DNA of 42,440 bases. Origin: an uncultured Nitrosopumilaceae archaeon. Its GTDB lineage: Archaea > Thermoproteota > Nitrososphaeria > Nitrososphaerales > Nitrosopumilaceae. The stretch lies in assembly GCA_937897875.1 (NCBI GenBank), contig CALCPD010000087.1, positions 1 through 42,440 on the forward strand. The letters are read 5' to 3'. Shown here piece by piece: positions 19,665 to 28,780 of this stretch; the first letter of the stretch is position 1; each line of letters begins with the position of its first letter. Position numbers and translations under genes: made by a program. The notes below the pieces were generated by a model. It was not told where the DNA came from. It made no database searches and saw nothing but the letters and a program-made list of their open reading frames with translations.

Positions 19665-21018
19665 ATTTTTTAATGGTTTTTTGAACTGATTTTTCTACAT
19701 TACTGATGATCTTTGGTGATGCTCCAAGATGTTTTTCTGGCGAAAAAATTGCATCGATTTCATTATTTGTTAATTTTGAAGAGAATGCTTTATCATTTTT
19801 AATTGCATCTTTGTACAACATTCCTTTGTCATTTGCCTCAAATGCAACTCTTTGTACATCTCTATATGCTACAAATCTTGGAATTCCTTTTTTGATTAGT
19901 GCTTCTAAAACAAATTCTGCAAAAATTTGTCCTTTTGTAATGTATAGATTGTCTACAATTCTCTTTTCATTTACCATCAAATTAGAAATAATTCTAGTCA
20001 TTGTTTCTAACATTTCATCAACTAAGATGGACACAGTTGGAATCACAAATCTTTCATTAGCTGAATTTGAAAGATCACGTTCATGCCATAATGGAATATT
20101 TTCAAAAGATAATGCAACTTGACTTCTCACTAATTTTGATAATGACGATACTCGTTCACTCTTTATTGGATTTCTTTTAACAGGAACTGCACTGCTTCCC
20201 ATTTGACCTTTTTTGAATTGTTCAGCTACCTCTCCTATTTCGGTTCTCTGTAAATTTCTAATTTCTATTGCAATTTTTTCTAATGTTGCACCAATTAATG
20301 CTAATTCAAATACATATTCTGCATATCTTTCTCTAGGTACAACTTGTGTTGTTACTTCTGCTGGGAATAATTTTAATCTCTTTGCGGCTCTTCGTTGCAC
20401 TTCTAATGACTTTGCACCCATTAGAGAACCAGTTCCAACAACTCCTAATGTTTTACAAATTAAAATTCTTTTTTTAATTTCTTCAATACGTTCTACATGT
20501 TTTGCCATTTCTGCTGCCCAATTAGCAAATTTTAATCCAAATGAAATGATGCTTGCATGTTGTCCATGAGTTCTACCTACTGCTGGTATCTTTGCATACT
20601 TTACAGATTTTTTTGCAAGAATTGATGCCATTTTTGCAACTTTTGGTTCAATAATTTGTAATGCATCTCTCATTTGCATGGAATTACTTGTATCAACTAA
20701 ATCATTACTTGTGAGTCCATAGTGAATCCATGGTCTTGCATTTTTAGAACATTTCTCACTTAGTGATTCTACTAATGCTGCTGTATCATGATCACTTTTT
20801 GCTTCTAATTGTTTAATTCTTTTTGCAGTAATTTTACCTGACATTGCAGCTCTGTGAATTTCTTTACCTATTGTTTTTGAAATAATTCCTATTTCACTTT
20901 GAGAAATTGCAGCAGCACCTTCAATTTCTAATTGATAATCAACTTTCTTTTGTTCACTAAAAATTTCCATCATTTCTTTGGTCCCGTAACGACCATTATC
21001 AATAGGTAAAATTGCCAA
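19657..21018 (-). CDS. purB: Adenylosuccinate lyase
   Basis: GQMGSSAVPVKRNPIKSE fumarase/lyase signature; GRTHGQHA. Confidence 0.95.
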   Translation of the reverse strand: MAILPIDNGRYGTKEMMEIFSEQKKVDYQLEIEGAAAISQSEIGIISKTIGKEIHRAAMSGKITAKRIKQLEAKSDHDTAALVESLSEKCSKNARPWIHYGLTSNDLVDTSNSMQMRDALQIIEPKVAKMASILAKKSVKYAKIPAVGRTHGQHASIISFGLKFANWAAEMAKHVERIEEIKKRILICKTLGVVGTGSLMGAKSLEVQRRAAKRLKLFPAEVTTQVVPRERYAEYVFELALIGATLEKIAIEIRNLQRTEIGEVAEQFKKGQMGSSAVPVKRNPIKSERVSSLSKLVRSQVALSFENIPLWHERDLSNSANERFVIPTVSILVDEMLETMTRIISNLMVNEKRIVDNLYITKGQIFAEFVLEALIKKGIPRFVAYRDVQRVAFEANDKGMLYKDAIKNDKAFSSKLTNNEIDAIFSPEKHLGASPKIISNVEKSVQKTIKKFI

Positions 21019-21101
21019 TAACTTGGTATTTGTATATTAGAAAATAAATCTACTTATTTTTTATGTATTTTTGCGATCATTATACGATTGATTTCATCTA
21101 T

Positions 21102-21257
21102 TCATTTTTGTTTAATTCCTGTATCTGATAATACCCACTCTAATGCTTTCAAATAACCTTGTTTGAAATTTTTCTCATCTATTGCCCAATCTGGATTTGC
21201 TCTTAATTCTGCAAGTAATTGATTTGCTTTTTGTGTAATTGTTGTTTTTTCTAACAT
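21102..21257 (-). CDS. Small hypothetical protein (51 aa), absent from the supplied ORF track
   Basis: MLEKTTITQKANQLLAELRANPDWAIDEKNFKQGYLKALEWVLSDTGIKQK*, helical protein-like composition in the purB-rtcB gap. Confidence 0.55.
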   Translation of the reverse strand: MLEKTTITQKANQLLAELRANPDWAIDEKNFKQGYLKALEWVLSDTGIKQK

Positions 21258-21347
21258 AATCTAATTTGAATTCTGATTGATTTAAAATTATTCTTAGAAT
21301 ACTTATGATGATTTAAATTGGATTGAAAGAAAATTCTACCGATACTT

Positions 21348-22796
21348 ATGTCCTCAGCAAATCCAAAGAAAATTGGAGAGAATCATTATCAAATTGATGC
21401 TGATTCAAATCTTGGAATGAAAGTTCCTGTTAGAATTTATGCAAATGAGGCATTACTCCAAAAAATGCTATCTGATAGGACTATTATGCAGGCTCGAAAT
21501 GTTGCCTCAATTCCTGGAATTGTTAGCCATAGTGTTGTTTTACCTGATGGTCATGAAGGATATGGATTTCCGGTAGGTGGAGTTGCAGCTATGGATGCTG
21601 AAGAAGGAATGATTAGTCCTGGCGGTGTTGGATACGATATCAATTGTGGAGTAAGATTACTTCGTTCAAATTTAAATGAACAAACAGTTCGTTCAAAATT
21701 AAAAGATCTAGTGAATGATTTATTCAGTTCTATTCCCTCTGGTGTTGGTTCTAAAGGTGCAGTTCGTTTAACAAATTCAGAACTTGATGAAGTTTTAGTC
21801 AACGGTGTTAATTGGGCTATTGAACATGGTTATGGTTCCCCAAATGATTCTGATGTTTGTGAAGAAAGTGGTAAAATACCAAATGCTGATCCAAACAAAG
21901 TTTCTGATAAGGCAAGAAAAAGAGGAGCCCCTCAACTAGGAAGTCTTGGTTCTGGAAATCATTTTCTTGAAATTCAAAAGGTTGCAGAAATACATGATGA
22001 GGAAGCAGCAAATAGAATGGGAATTAAAGAAGGTACAATTACAGTTTTAATTCATTGTGGTTCTAGAGGATTCGGTCATCAAGTTTGTAGTGATTATCTT
22101 CGAGTTGCAGAACAAGCTATGGAAAAATATAATATTAATTTGCCTGACCGAGAACTTGCTTGTGTACCAAATAATTCTGAAGAGGGTGAGTCGTATAGAA
22201 AAGCAATGTTTGCCGCATTAAATTTTGCATGGAGTAATAGACAAATGATTACTCATTGGACTCGGAAATCATTTGAACGCGTATTTGATCAAACCGAATC
22301 TGATTTAGATATGAATTTAGTTTATGATGTTGCGCATAATATTGCAAAAGTAGAAAAGCACAAAGTTGATGGTGAGGAAAGAAAATTAGTTGTTCATAGA
22401 AAAGGTGCAACACGAGCATTCCCTTCAAATCGTGCTGAAATTCCTTCTAAATACAGAGATTTAGGACAACCTGTGTTAGTTCCTGGTTCAATGGGAACTT
22501 CAAGTTGGATTTTATTAGGAAAATCCAATTCTATGGATCTGAGTTTTGGCTCTACTGCACATGGTGCGGGAAGAACTATGTCAAGATCAAAGGCTAGGAG
22601 AAATTTTACAGAAGAGAATGTGAAAAAATCTCTTAATGATAAGGGCATATTTATCAAAGCACTTACGCGTGATGGTGTTGTGGAAGAAACTCCTGAAGCT
22701 TACAAAGATGTTGATTCAGTAGTTAATGTATCTCATAATTTGGGAATTGCTACTAAAGTTGCAAAATTGGTTCCTATAGGAGTGATTAAAGGTTGA
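21348..22796 (+). CDS. rtcB: RNA-splicing ligase RtcB
   Basis: GGVGYDINCGVRLL, LGSGNHFLEIQ, HCGSRGFGHQV, MGTSSWIL, STAHGAGRTMSR; no intein. Confidence 0.97.
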   Translation: MSSANPKKIGENHYQIDADSNLGMKVPVRIYANEALLQKMLSDRTIMQARNVASIPGIVSHSVVLPDGHEGYGFPVGGVAAMDAEEGMISPGGVGYDINCGVRLLRSNLNEQTVRSKLKDLVNDLFSSIPSGVGSKGAVRLTNSELDEVLVNGVNWAIEHGYGSPNDSDVCEESGKIPNADPNKVSDKARKRGAPQLGSLGSGNHFLEIQKVAEIHDEEAANRMGIKEGTITVLIHCGSRGFGHQVCSDYLRVAEQAMEKYNINLPDRELACVPNNSEEGESYRKAMFAALNFAWSNRQMITHWTRKSFERVFDQTESDLDMNLVYDVAHNIAKVEKHKVDGEERKLVVHRKGATRAFPSNRAEIPSKYRDLGQPVLVPGSMGTSSWILLGKSNSMDLSFGSTAHGAGRTMSRSKARRNFTEENVKKSLNDKGIFIKALTRDGVVEETPEAYKDVDSVVNVSHNLGIATKVAKLVPIGVIKG

Positions 22797-23206
22797 GTGA
22801 CGATGATTCTGAACTTCAAAGATTACAGGCAAAACGTTTAGCTGAAATGCAAAAAAATATTTCTTCTAGAGAAACTGTTGATGAAAAACCAAAAACAACT
22901 GAAGAAAAAACTGTCAATCCTCGTGAGTCATTGATAAAACAATTAGGGTTTAGAGGATTAGAGGTTTTAACAAATGCTGAATCTCAATTTCCAAATGAAA
23001 CTAAAATGATAATTGATAAATTATATGAATTAATTAAAACCGGTGAAATCACTGAAGTGCTTGATGGTGGCAAACTATTGGGACTATTTCGTTCAATTGG
23101 ATTAAATGTAAAAATGGATACAAAAATTAACATTCAACAAGATGGAAAATTTGTTTCTTTAACTGATAAACTTAGCAATAAATCTGACAATGATGATGTA
23201 GAATGA
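22793..23206 (+). CDS. PDCD5-family DNA-binding protein
   Basis: DDSELQRLQAKRLAEMQKN N-terminus, then ESLIKQLGFRGLEVLTNAESQFPNETKMIIDKLYELIKTGEI...DGGKLLGLFRSI; TTG start. Confidence 0.75.
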   Translation: MSDDDSELQRLQAKRLAEMQKNISSRETVDEKPKTTEEKTVNPRESLIKQLGFRGLEVLTNAESQFPNETKMIIDKLYELIKTGEITEVLDGGKLLGLFRSIGLNVKMDTKINIQQDGKFVSLTDKLSNKSDNDDVE

Positions 23207-23514
23207 GTATTACTTTAGAAATTGGAACAAAAAATTATCTGGATGATTTACTTTGTATAAAAAAACATCTTTCCCATATGGAGAGTCTTTTGAATTGTTA
23301 TGCAAGTTATTCTGTTAGTGAACCATCTTCAAAATTTGGTTGGACATTTTTTAAATTAGAATTTAAATCTAATTTTCAAGCAAGTATATCTGAAAAATTT
23401 TCTGACATACTAGCAAAATATCAATTCAATGATGAAGCAGGAAAATTTACTAAATTTATGAGTGATTTTTTTGTTGCTCGAGGTTGTAATGTAAAAGTAA
23501 ACTCTGTTACCTAA
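23203..23514 (+). CDS. Hypothetical protein
   Basis: 103 aa, ATGA-type overlap with preceding gene suggests translational coupling. Confidence 0.65.
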   Translation: MSITLEIGTKNYLDDLLCIKKHLSHMESLLNCYASYSVSEPSSKFGWTFFKLEFKSNFQASISEKFSDILAKYQFNDEAGKFTKFMSDFFVARGCNVKVNSVT

Positions 23515-24008
23515 ACTCTTCTTCCTCTTTTTCCACCTTTCTTTCTGGTGGTGTCATGAGGAATTGGTGTTACATCATCAATTCTTCCAATTTTAAATCC
23601 GCCTCTTGCTAATGCTCTGATTGCTGCTTGTGCACCTGGGCCTGGAACTCTTGAACCAACTCCCCCTACTGCACGAACTCTTATGTGAAAGCCTGTGAAT
23701 CCTTTAGTTCTTGTAGCTTCAACAACTGCATTTGCAGCTTTCATTGCAGCAAATGGTGATGATTCGTATCTATCTGCATTAACATGAATTCCACCAGAAC
23801 TGATGGCAACTGTTTCACCACCAGTAAGATCTGTCATGTGGATAATTGTATTATTATAACTACTGTAAATATGAGCAATTCCCCATTTTTCTGGGCCTTC
23901 TTTTTTGGTTTCTGGTTGATTTTTTGTCTCGACTACTGCCTCAGTTGTTTCTTCTTCGACTACTGCCTCAGTTGTTTCAACTGGTGCTTCTACTTCAGTT
24001 TCGGACAA
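23511..24008 (-). CDS. rps11: 30S ribosomal protein S11 (uS11) with acidic N-terminal extension
   Basis: [32 protein letters not shown]...[43 protein letters not shown]. Confidence 0.97.
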   Translation of the reverse strand: MSETEVEAPVETTEAVVEEETTEAVVETKNQPETKKEGPEKWGIAHIYSSYNNTIIHMTDLTGGETVAISSGGIHVNADRYESSPFAAMKAANAVVEATRTKGFTGFHIRVRAVGGVGSRVPGPGAQAAIRALARGGFKIGRIDDVTPIPHDTTRKKGGKRGRRV

Positions 24009-24122
24009 TGCTTACCAGATCTTAAAGGGTTTAAAAAACATTGATTTCGTTAAATTGTTTTGATTTGGTCACTTGGCATAAAATTCTTCATTATTCATAT
24101 ACTATAATTTATTGAATATTTC

Positions 24123-24446
24123 TTGATGGCTTCCATTATTTTGTTAGCAATTGTAGTTGCGGTTGCGGTTGCATTGTTAGGTTCTGTATTGATACAATCT
24201 GTTATACCGATCAATAATGTAATTTTATCACCATTAGAAAAAAAATGTCAAGAAATTGCAAATGAAGGATACAAAATTCATACACTTTATCCTACTTCAA
24301 ACCCTGATGAACTTTTAGAAGCTGATATGAAACGCTTGTTATACCTTGATAATATGTGGATAAAAGAATGTGTTTCGATTTTACCTGCTGAATCAATTAT
24401 TAATATTGTAAATAACGTTGAAAGAGAAATTTCTTACGGTGAATAA
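24123..24446 (+). CDS. Hypothetical protein with N-terminal TM helix
   Basis: MMASIILLAIVVAVAVALLGSVLI then soluble part. Confidence 0.65.
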   Translation: MMASIILLAIVVAVAVALLGSVLIQSVIPINNVILSPLEKKCQEIANEGYKIHTLYPTSNPDELLEADMKRLLYLDNMWIKECVSILPAESIINIVNNVEREISYGE

Positions 24447-25397
24447 TTATTTAAAATGTTTCCATCCTAAATCTTTGAGTATGGTTGTTTCTTCATTCTT
24501 CTTTAGATATACCCCTTTACCTGATGTTACATAACCAATTTCAATAATTGGGGTTTTCAATAATTTTGAGTTTTCAATTATTCTTTTTTTATGTTTTGGG
24601 GGTATGGTGAACACAAATTCATACTCTTCACCTCCATGAAATACTATTGAATTTAAATTCAAATTGTATTTTTTTATATAAATTTCTAAATCTTTGTTTA
24701 GTGGTATTTTATTTATGACAAATTTCTTTTTACTTTGTTTTGACATTTCATTTAAAGTAGTGGATAATCCATCACTTGAATCCATTGCTGATGTAAAATA
24801 TTTTTTATTTTTTAAACCATAATCAAGTCGTGGTTTTGGACTTGTTACTGATTTAAGAGATTTTTTTATTAAATAACTTCTTTTTTTACTGTTATTCAAC
24901 AGTATGTCTAATCCTACTGACGTATAACCAAATGGTCCTGTTGTAAATATCAAATCTCCTTTATTGGATCCTTTTCTAGTAACAATTTTGTTTGATTTTC
25001 CAAAAATACAAACGTTGAACACAATTTCTTTACCTTCATTTGTATCTCCACCAATTATTGAAATTTCATATTCTTTACATGCTTTCTTAAATCCATTTGC
25101 AATGCTGTCTATTTCTTTTTTTGAAATTGTTTTAGGTAAATTTATTGAAATAATTCCATATCTAGGTTTGACTCCTTTGGATGCAAAATCACTTACACAT
25201 GCAATTACACTTTTTCGTGCTGCATCTAATAATTTCATTTTTTGTGGAATATCCGTACTTTGCACCATTGTGTCTGTTTTTGCTATGATCTTTATTTTGC
25301 CTAAGGAAAATACTTCCACATCCTCTGAAATAAATTTTTTATTTCCTAATTTTGTTTGAAAAATACTGATTATTTCATTTTCACTTAACTTTGTCAT
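24447..25397 (-). CDS. thiL: Thiamine-monophosphate kinase
   Basis: KTDTMVQSTDIP, GGDTNEGKEIVFNV, MDSSDGLSTTL, HGGEEYEFVFT. Confidence 0.93.
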   Translation of the reverse strand: MTKLSENEIISIFQTKLGNKKFISEDVEVFSLGKIKIIAKTDTMVQSTDIPQKMKLLDAARKSVIACVSDFASKGVKPRYGIISINLPKTISKKEIDSIANGFKKACKEYEISIIGGDTNEGKEIVFNVCIFGKSNKIVTRKGSNKGDLIFTTGPFGYTSVGLDILLNNSKKRSYLIKKSLKSVTSPKPRLDYGLKNKKYFTSAMDSSDGLSTTLNEMSKQSKKKFVINKIPLNKDLEIYIKKYNLNLNSIVFHGGEEYEFVFTIPPKHKKRIIENSKLLKTPIIEIGYVTSGKGVYLKKNEETTILKDLGWKHFK

Positions 25398-26679
25398 AAT
25401 ATTCTTTTACCATTTCTGTTGTATTATTGATTATCTTTTTACATTTTTCTTTATTGTTTGATTCTCCAGAAATTCTAATGATATCCTCTGTATTTGATTT
25501 TCTAATTAAAATCCATGAATTTTCATCTATGATTGCTTTAATTCCATCACGTGTATCTACTTCTGAATATTTTTTCATCAAATCATTTTTTATATTTTCA
25601 ATAATTTTGTCATGATAATTTGAATTAACTTCAATTTTTTCTCTAATTTGAAAATAATTTTCCATATAGTTTAAAATTTCAGAAAATTTTGAATTTTTTA
25701 ACATGGATGATATTAAACCGCTTGTAAGAATACCTTCTCTACAATAATTAAATTCTGGTAAAATAAATCCTGCACTACTTCCTTCTCCCCCAGCTTGAGA
25801 ATTATTTTTTAACATTTCCTCAATTACATTTGCTTCTCCTACTTTTGATCTTACGACTGTTCCTCCTTTCTCTTTGATGAATTTTTCAATTGATACACTT
25901 GTGTCGATACTTAAGACAAATTTTTTGTATCCTAGTTCTAATGATTTTGCAATTCCTAAACCTAATGTTACATCTGGGGTTTGTTTTTTTCCTTTTTTAA
26001 CAACTACTAAGCGATCTCCATCTAGATCAAATGCAAATCCAATTTCTTTATTCTTTGATATGTTACTTAATTGAATTAATTCATCTGATGTAGGATCTGG
26101 ACCTCTTGAACTACTTGCCAGTTCTTGATTTATGACTTCAACATCACATCCAATATTTTTTAATAAATCTACTGCAAAATTCTTTGCTGCACCACCTCCG
26201 ATATCTACTGCAATTTTAGGGGAATTCTCTATATTACCTATAATTTTTCTTGCATCTTCGATGTATGTTGATTTTATTTTCTTTATATTGCCTATTTTTG
26301 ACTTTAAAATTTCTTGATGATTTATTATTTTAGGAAGTTCTTTTTCATTAATCCCTCTTCCATCCAAAATGAATTTCATCCCATTCCATTCTATTGGATT
26401 ATGTGAAGATGAAATCACAATACCTGCACCATATTTTCTTGATTCTCTAAAAACTACTGGCGTTGGTACCATTCCTAAATCAAAAACATCTATTCCGTTT
26501 TTCATTAGAACAGCACTAATTGTTTCTTGAATCATTTTTCCTGAAGGTCTTGTATCCCTCCCAACTACGCATTTTTGTGATTTAATTAATGATGAAAAAT
26601 TATTAGAAAATTCAATTATGTCTTTTAGATTGAGATCTTTGCCAAATATCCCTCTAATACCTGAAATTGTTTTTTTCAA
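25381..26679 (-). CDS. glmM: Phosphoglucosamine mutase / phosphomannomutase family
   Basis: SGIRGIFG, VVGRDTRPSG, GIVISSSHNPIEWNGMK, FAFDLDGDRLVVV; subtype not certain. Confidence 0.9.
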   Translation of the reverse strand: MKKTISGIRGIFGKDLNLKDIIEFSNNFSSLIKSQKCVVGRDTRPSGKMIQETISAVLMKNGIDVFDLGMVPTPVVFRESRKYGAGIVISSSHNPIEWNGMKFILDGRGINEKELPKIINHQEILKSKIGNIKKIKSTYIEDARKIIGNIENSPKIAVDIGGGAAKNFAVDLLKNIGCDVEVINQELASSSRGPDPTSDELIQLSNISKNKEIGFAFDLDGDRLVVVKKGKKQTPDVTLGLGIAKSLELGYKKFVLSIDTSVSIEKFIKEKGGTVVRSKVGEANVIEEMLKNNSQAGGEGSSAGFILPEFNYCREGILTSGLISSMLKNSKFSEILNYMENYFQIREKIEVNSNYHDKIIENIKNDLMKKYSEVDTRDGIKAIIDENSWILIRKSNTEDIIRISGESNNKEKCKKIINNTTEMVKEYYDKVK

Positions 26680-26732
26680 TTACCCAGAGTCGGAAAGGCT
26701 TTTTATTAACTCTGATGGATTTCTCTAATCGT

Positions 26733-26806
26733 GCCTTGGTAGCTCAGCCTGGTAGAGCACCTGATTCGTAATCAGTAGGTCGCGGGTTCAGATCCCGTTC
26801 AAGGCT
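26733..26806 (+). tRNA. tRNA-Thr (CGT)
   Basis: GCCTTGG-TAGCTCAGCCTGGTAGAGC-CTGAT-TCGTAA-TCAG...GGGTTCAGATCCC-TCAAGGC-T; anticodon CGT. Confidence 0.93.
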
Positions 26807-26854
26807 CTTTCATATTATATCAAATTTTTAAATTAATTAGGAAAAACTATTTTA

Positions 26855-26932
26855 TTATTCATCTAAGGTTTCAATATCTGTTTCTAACTCTTTACCTAAA
26901 CCTATCCACCATTGTTTTGTTTGTTCTGTCAT
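26855..26932 (-). CDS. Possible 25-aa microprotein
   Basis: MTEQTKQWWIGLGKELETDIETLDE*; short, composition only. Confidence 0.25.
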   Translation of the reverse strand: MTEQTKQWWIGLGKELETDIETLDE

Positions 26933-27019
26933 AATCCCTTTTACTTTTTTAAAATGCTCCTTAATAGATCTGTCGGTTCATAAATAATTCACCCCAGATA
27001 ATTTTTTGTCAAATTATTT

Positions 27020-27214
27020 CTATTCTAGTCCGGCTTGTTTCCTTTTCCTTTTTCTATACAATATTATGATAAGAGTTCCACCTGCACATCCCCAAAAGAG
27101 CGGTGTTAATCCATTTTCAATACCAAGTGGTATCAGAGTATCTAATGCCCCAACAAATCCTAAAATCATAATTGATACAAGTACTAATCCTATCATTTCT
27201 AGTAATTTTGCCAT
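27020..27214 (-). CDS. Small two-TM membrane protein
   Basis: 64 aa, ends PLFWGCAGGTLIIILYRKRKRKQ; resembles the divergent neighbour at 27276. Confidence 0.65.
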   Translation of the reverse strand: MAKLLEMIGLVLVSIMILGFVGALDTLIPLGIENGLTPLFWGCAGGTLIIILYRKRKRKQAGLE

Positions 27215-27275
27215 CTTTTTTCTATTCTATTCTCTAGAATCAAAAAGATATATGGTTTTGTAAAATGGGTAATGT

Positions 27276-27494
27276 ATGGACAAGTATCTTACAATTATTT
27301 TGATTTTTATGGTCGTGGGAATTCCAATTGCTTTTGTTTCTCCAACGACTGGAGAAATACGTGATCCGCCTCTCCTTCCATTATTTTATGGTTCTATAGG
27401 GGGCATTATCGTTATTTTGTTCTATAGTGGTTACAAAGATAAAAAGGAAAAACAAAAAGCTAATGCCAACAGAAAACGATCTAAAAAGAAATAG
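27276..27494 (+). CDS. Small two-TM membrane protein with basic tail
   Basis: 72 aa, PLFYGSIGGIIVILFYSGYKDKKEKQ...KRSKKK. Confidence 0.7.
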   Translation: MDKYLTIILIFMVVGIPIAFVSPTTGEIRDPPLLPLFYGSIGGIIVILFYSGYKDKKEKQKANANRKRSKKK

Positions 27495-27496
27495 AA

Positions 27497-27778
27497 TTAA
27501 AGTTCTAGTCCAAATGATTCTGCAATACTTGAAAAATTAACGTATGAATCTAAATATTGTCTTCCTTTAGAAGTAATGACAAAAGTATTTTTTCCATCAT
27601 ATTCAATTTTGTTTATCAGACCTGCTCCTGTCAAATTATCTAAAAATTTAGATAATCTTGAATGTGATAAATTTGCCTTTGTTAGAAGAGATGTAGTTTT
27701 GATACCTTCTTGACCTGATAATTGGGTAACAGTCAATAGATCTGCAACAATTTGCATGCTAGTTCTATAAGTTACCAT
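27497..27778 (-). CDS. Winged-helix transcriptional regulator
   Basis: TSLLTKANLSHSRLSKFLDNLTGAGLI...ITSKGRQYLDSY; paralog of 34648..34935. Confidence 0.85.
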   Translation of the reverse strand: MVTYRTSMQIVADLLTVTQLSGQEGIKTTSLLTKANLSHSRLSKFLDNLTGAGLINKIEYDGKNTFVITSKGRQYLDSYVNFSSIAESFGLEL

Positions 27779-27862
27779 GAAGTCTGTATCCTAAAACTCA
27801 GATATAAGGGTATAACCATAAATTCAGATCAGATAAATAAGCTTCAACTATATTTTGGTACA

Positions 27863-28447
27863 ATGTCATCCCAATCCCCAATTCCGTGGTTTGATGACTT
27901 TGTAGGTGTTGCATATCGATATTATGATCTTAGAATGAATGTTGTTCCATTAATTACTGATAGAAAACAATCTGCTTCACTGTGGCATGATTCAATTCAT
28001 TGGTGGGTAGATCCTTCAATTAAAATTAGATTTGTAGAGATGAAAAATGATTATTGGTTCATAATGGGTTCTGATTCCCAAAAACCTGACACTAATTTAG
28101 CTTTTTTTAAAATATTGCCAAAATCTGAACATTATGAGAGATTTAAAGCAGGACATGGTGGTGAAGCATATCTTCGATTAGGAGTATACACAAAAAAATC
28201 TCTAAGTGATGCAAAAAAAAGTGATTTGTGTACTTGTGGTCATGAAGCTCAAGATCATGATGAAGGTGATGATGATGTTTGTTTGTTTAATGATTGTAGT
28301 TGTAAGATTTTTTCAAGTTTCCAAGTCAATCTTTTAAAAAGGAAAAAAACAATTACAGATATTAAATTTTTAGAGGAAAAAGATGTAAAAGACGATCCTC
28401 TAGCTTGGAATTGTTTTACTGTCAATAAATACTCAAAAACAGAATAA
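27863..28447 (+). CDS. Hypothetical protein with C-terminal Cys/His cluster
   Basis: Internal ATG (MSSQSPIPWFDDF) avoids overlap with the divergent wHTH gene; CTCGHEAQDHDEGDDDVCLFNDCSC. Confidence 0.75.
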   Translation: MSSQSPIPWFDDFVGVAYRYYDLRMNVVPLITDRKQSASLWHDSIHWWVDPSIKIRFVEMKNDYWFIMGSDSQKPDTNLAFFKILPKSEHYERFKAGHGGEAYLRLGVYTKKSLSDAKKSDLCTCGHEAQDHDEGDDDVCLFNDCSCKIFSSFQVNLLKRKKTITDIKFLEEKDVKDDPLAWNCFTVNKYSKTE

Positions 28448-28449
28448 AA

Positions 28450-28617
28450 TTAATCTAAATCTTTGTTCACTCTAATATGATCTCCAGGATAATGCTCGTG
28501 AACTTGTTTTGAATAACATTTTCCACACATTACACCTTTGATGCCCCACTCTTCCATTGGATTGTATCGAAGTTGAATTTTTTCGTTACAAATTGTGCAT
28601 TTTTCTTTTGATCCCAA
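28450..28617 (-). CDS. Small CxxC/CxxC zinc-binding protein (55 aa), absent from the supplied ORF track
   Basis: LGSKEKCTICNEKIQLRYNPMEEWGIKGVMCGKCYSKQVHEHYPGDHIRVNKDLD*; two CxxC knuckles; TTG start assumed. Confidence 0.7.
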   Translation of the reverse strand: MGSKEKCTICNEKIQLRYNPMEEWGIKGVMCGKCYSKQVHEHYPGDHIRVNKDLD

Positions 28618-28713
28618 GATATTTTTTTGTATTTTTTATCGATATAAAAAACATGCTAGATTAATCCTAATTAAGAAAATTATGTTAAATAATACTTATT
28701 TCTGATGAAATCA

Positions 28714-28773
28714 GGTAGCTAGTTTAACCAATGTAAACCTCCTGCAAGATTTTTACTTGGTTAGACTACTGCC
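28714..28773. repeat. 60-nt imperfect inverted repeat (quasi-palindrome)
   Basis: GTTTAACCAATGTAAA (28722-28737) versus TTTACTTGGTTAGAC (28752-28766), with outer ends GGTAG...CTGCC. Confidence 0.75.
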
Positions 28774-28780
28774 TTTTCAA

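Noticed and set aside
19706-20569. Two long plus ORFs (138 and 118 aa) opposite purB
   Set aside because: Antisense shadows; Ser/Asn/Ala-rich composition, purB certain
24964-25359. 131-aa plus ORF opposite thiL
   Set aside because: Antisense to a well-supported gene
27006-27263. 85-aa plus ORF overlapping the 27020..27214 minus ORF
   Set aside because: The minus-strand product resembles the neighbouring two-TM protein, so it is the more credible reading
28714-28773. Interpreting the palindrome as a tRNA gene or fragment
   Set aside because: Begins GGTAGCTAGTTTAACC like a D-arm but lacks anticodon and T arms
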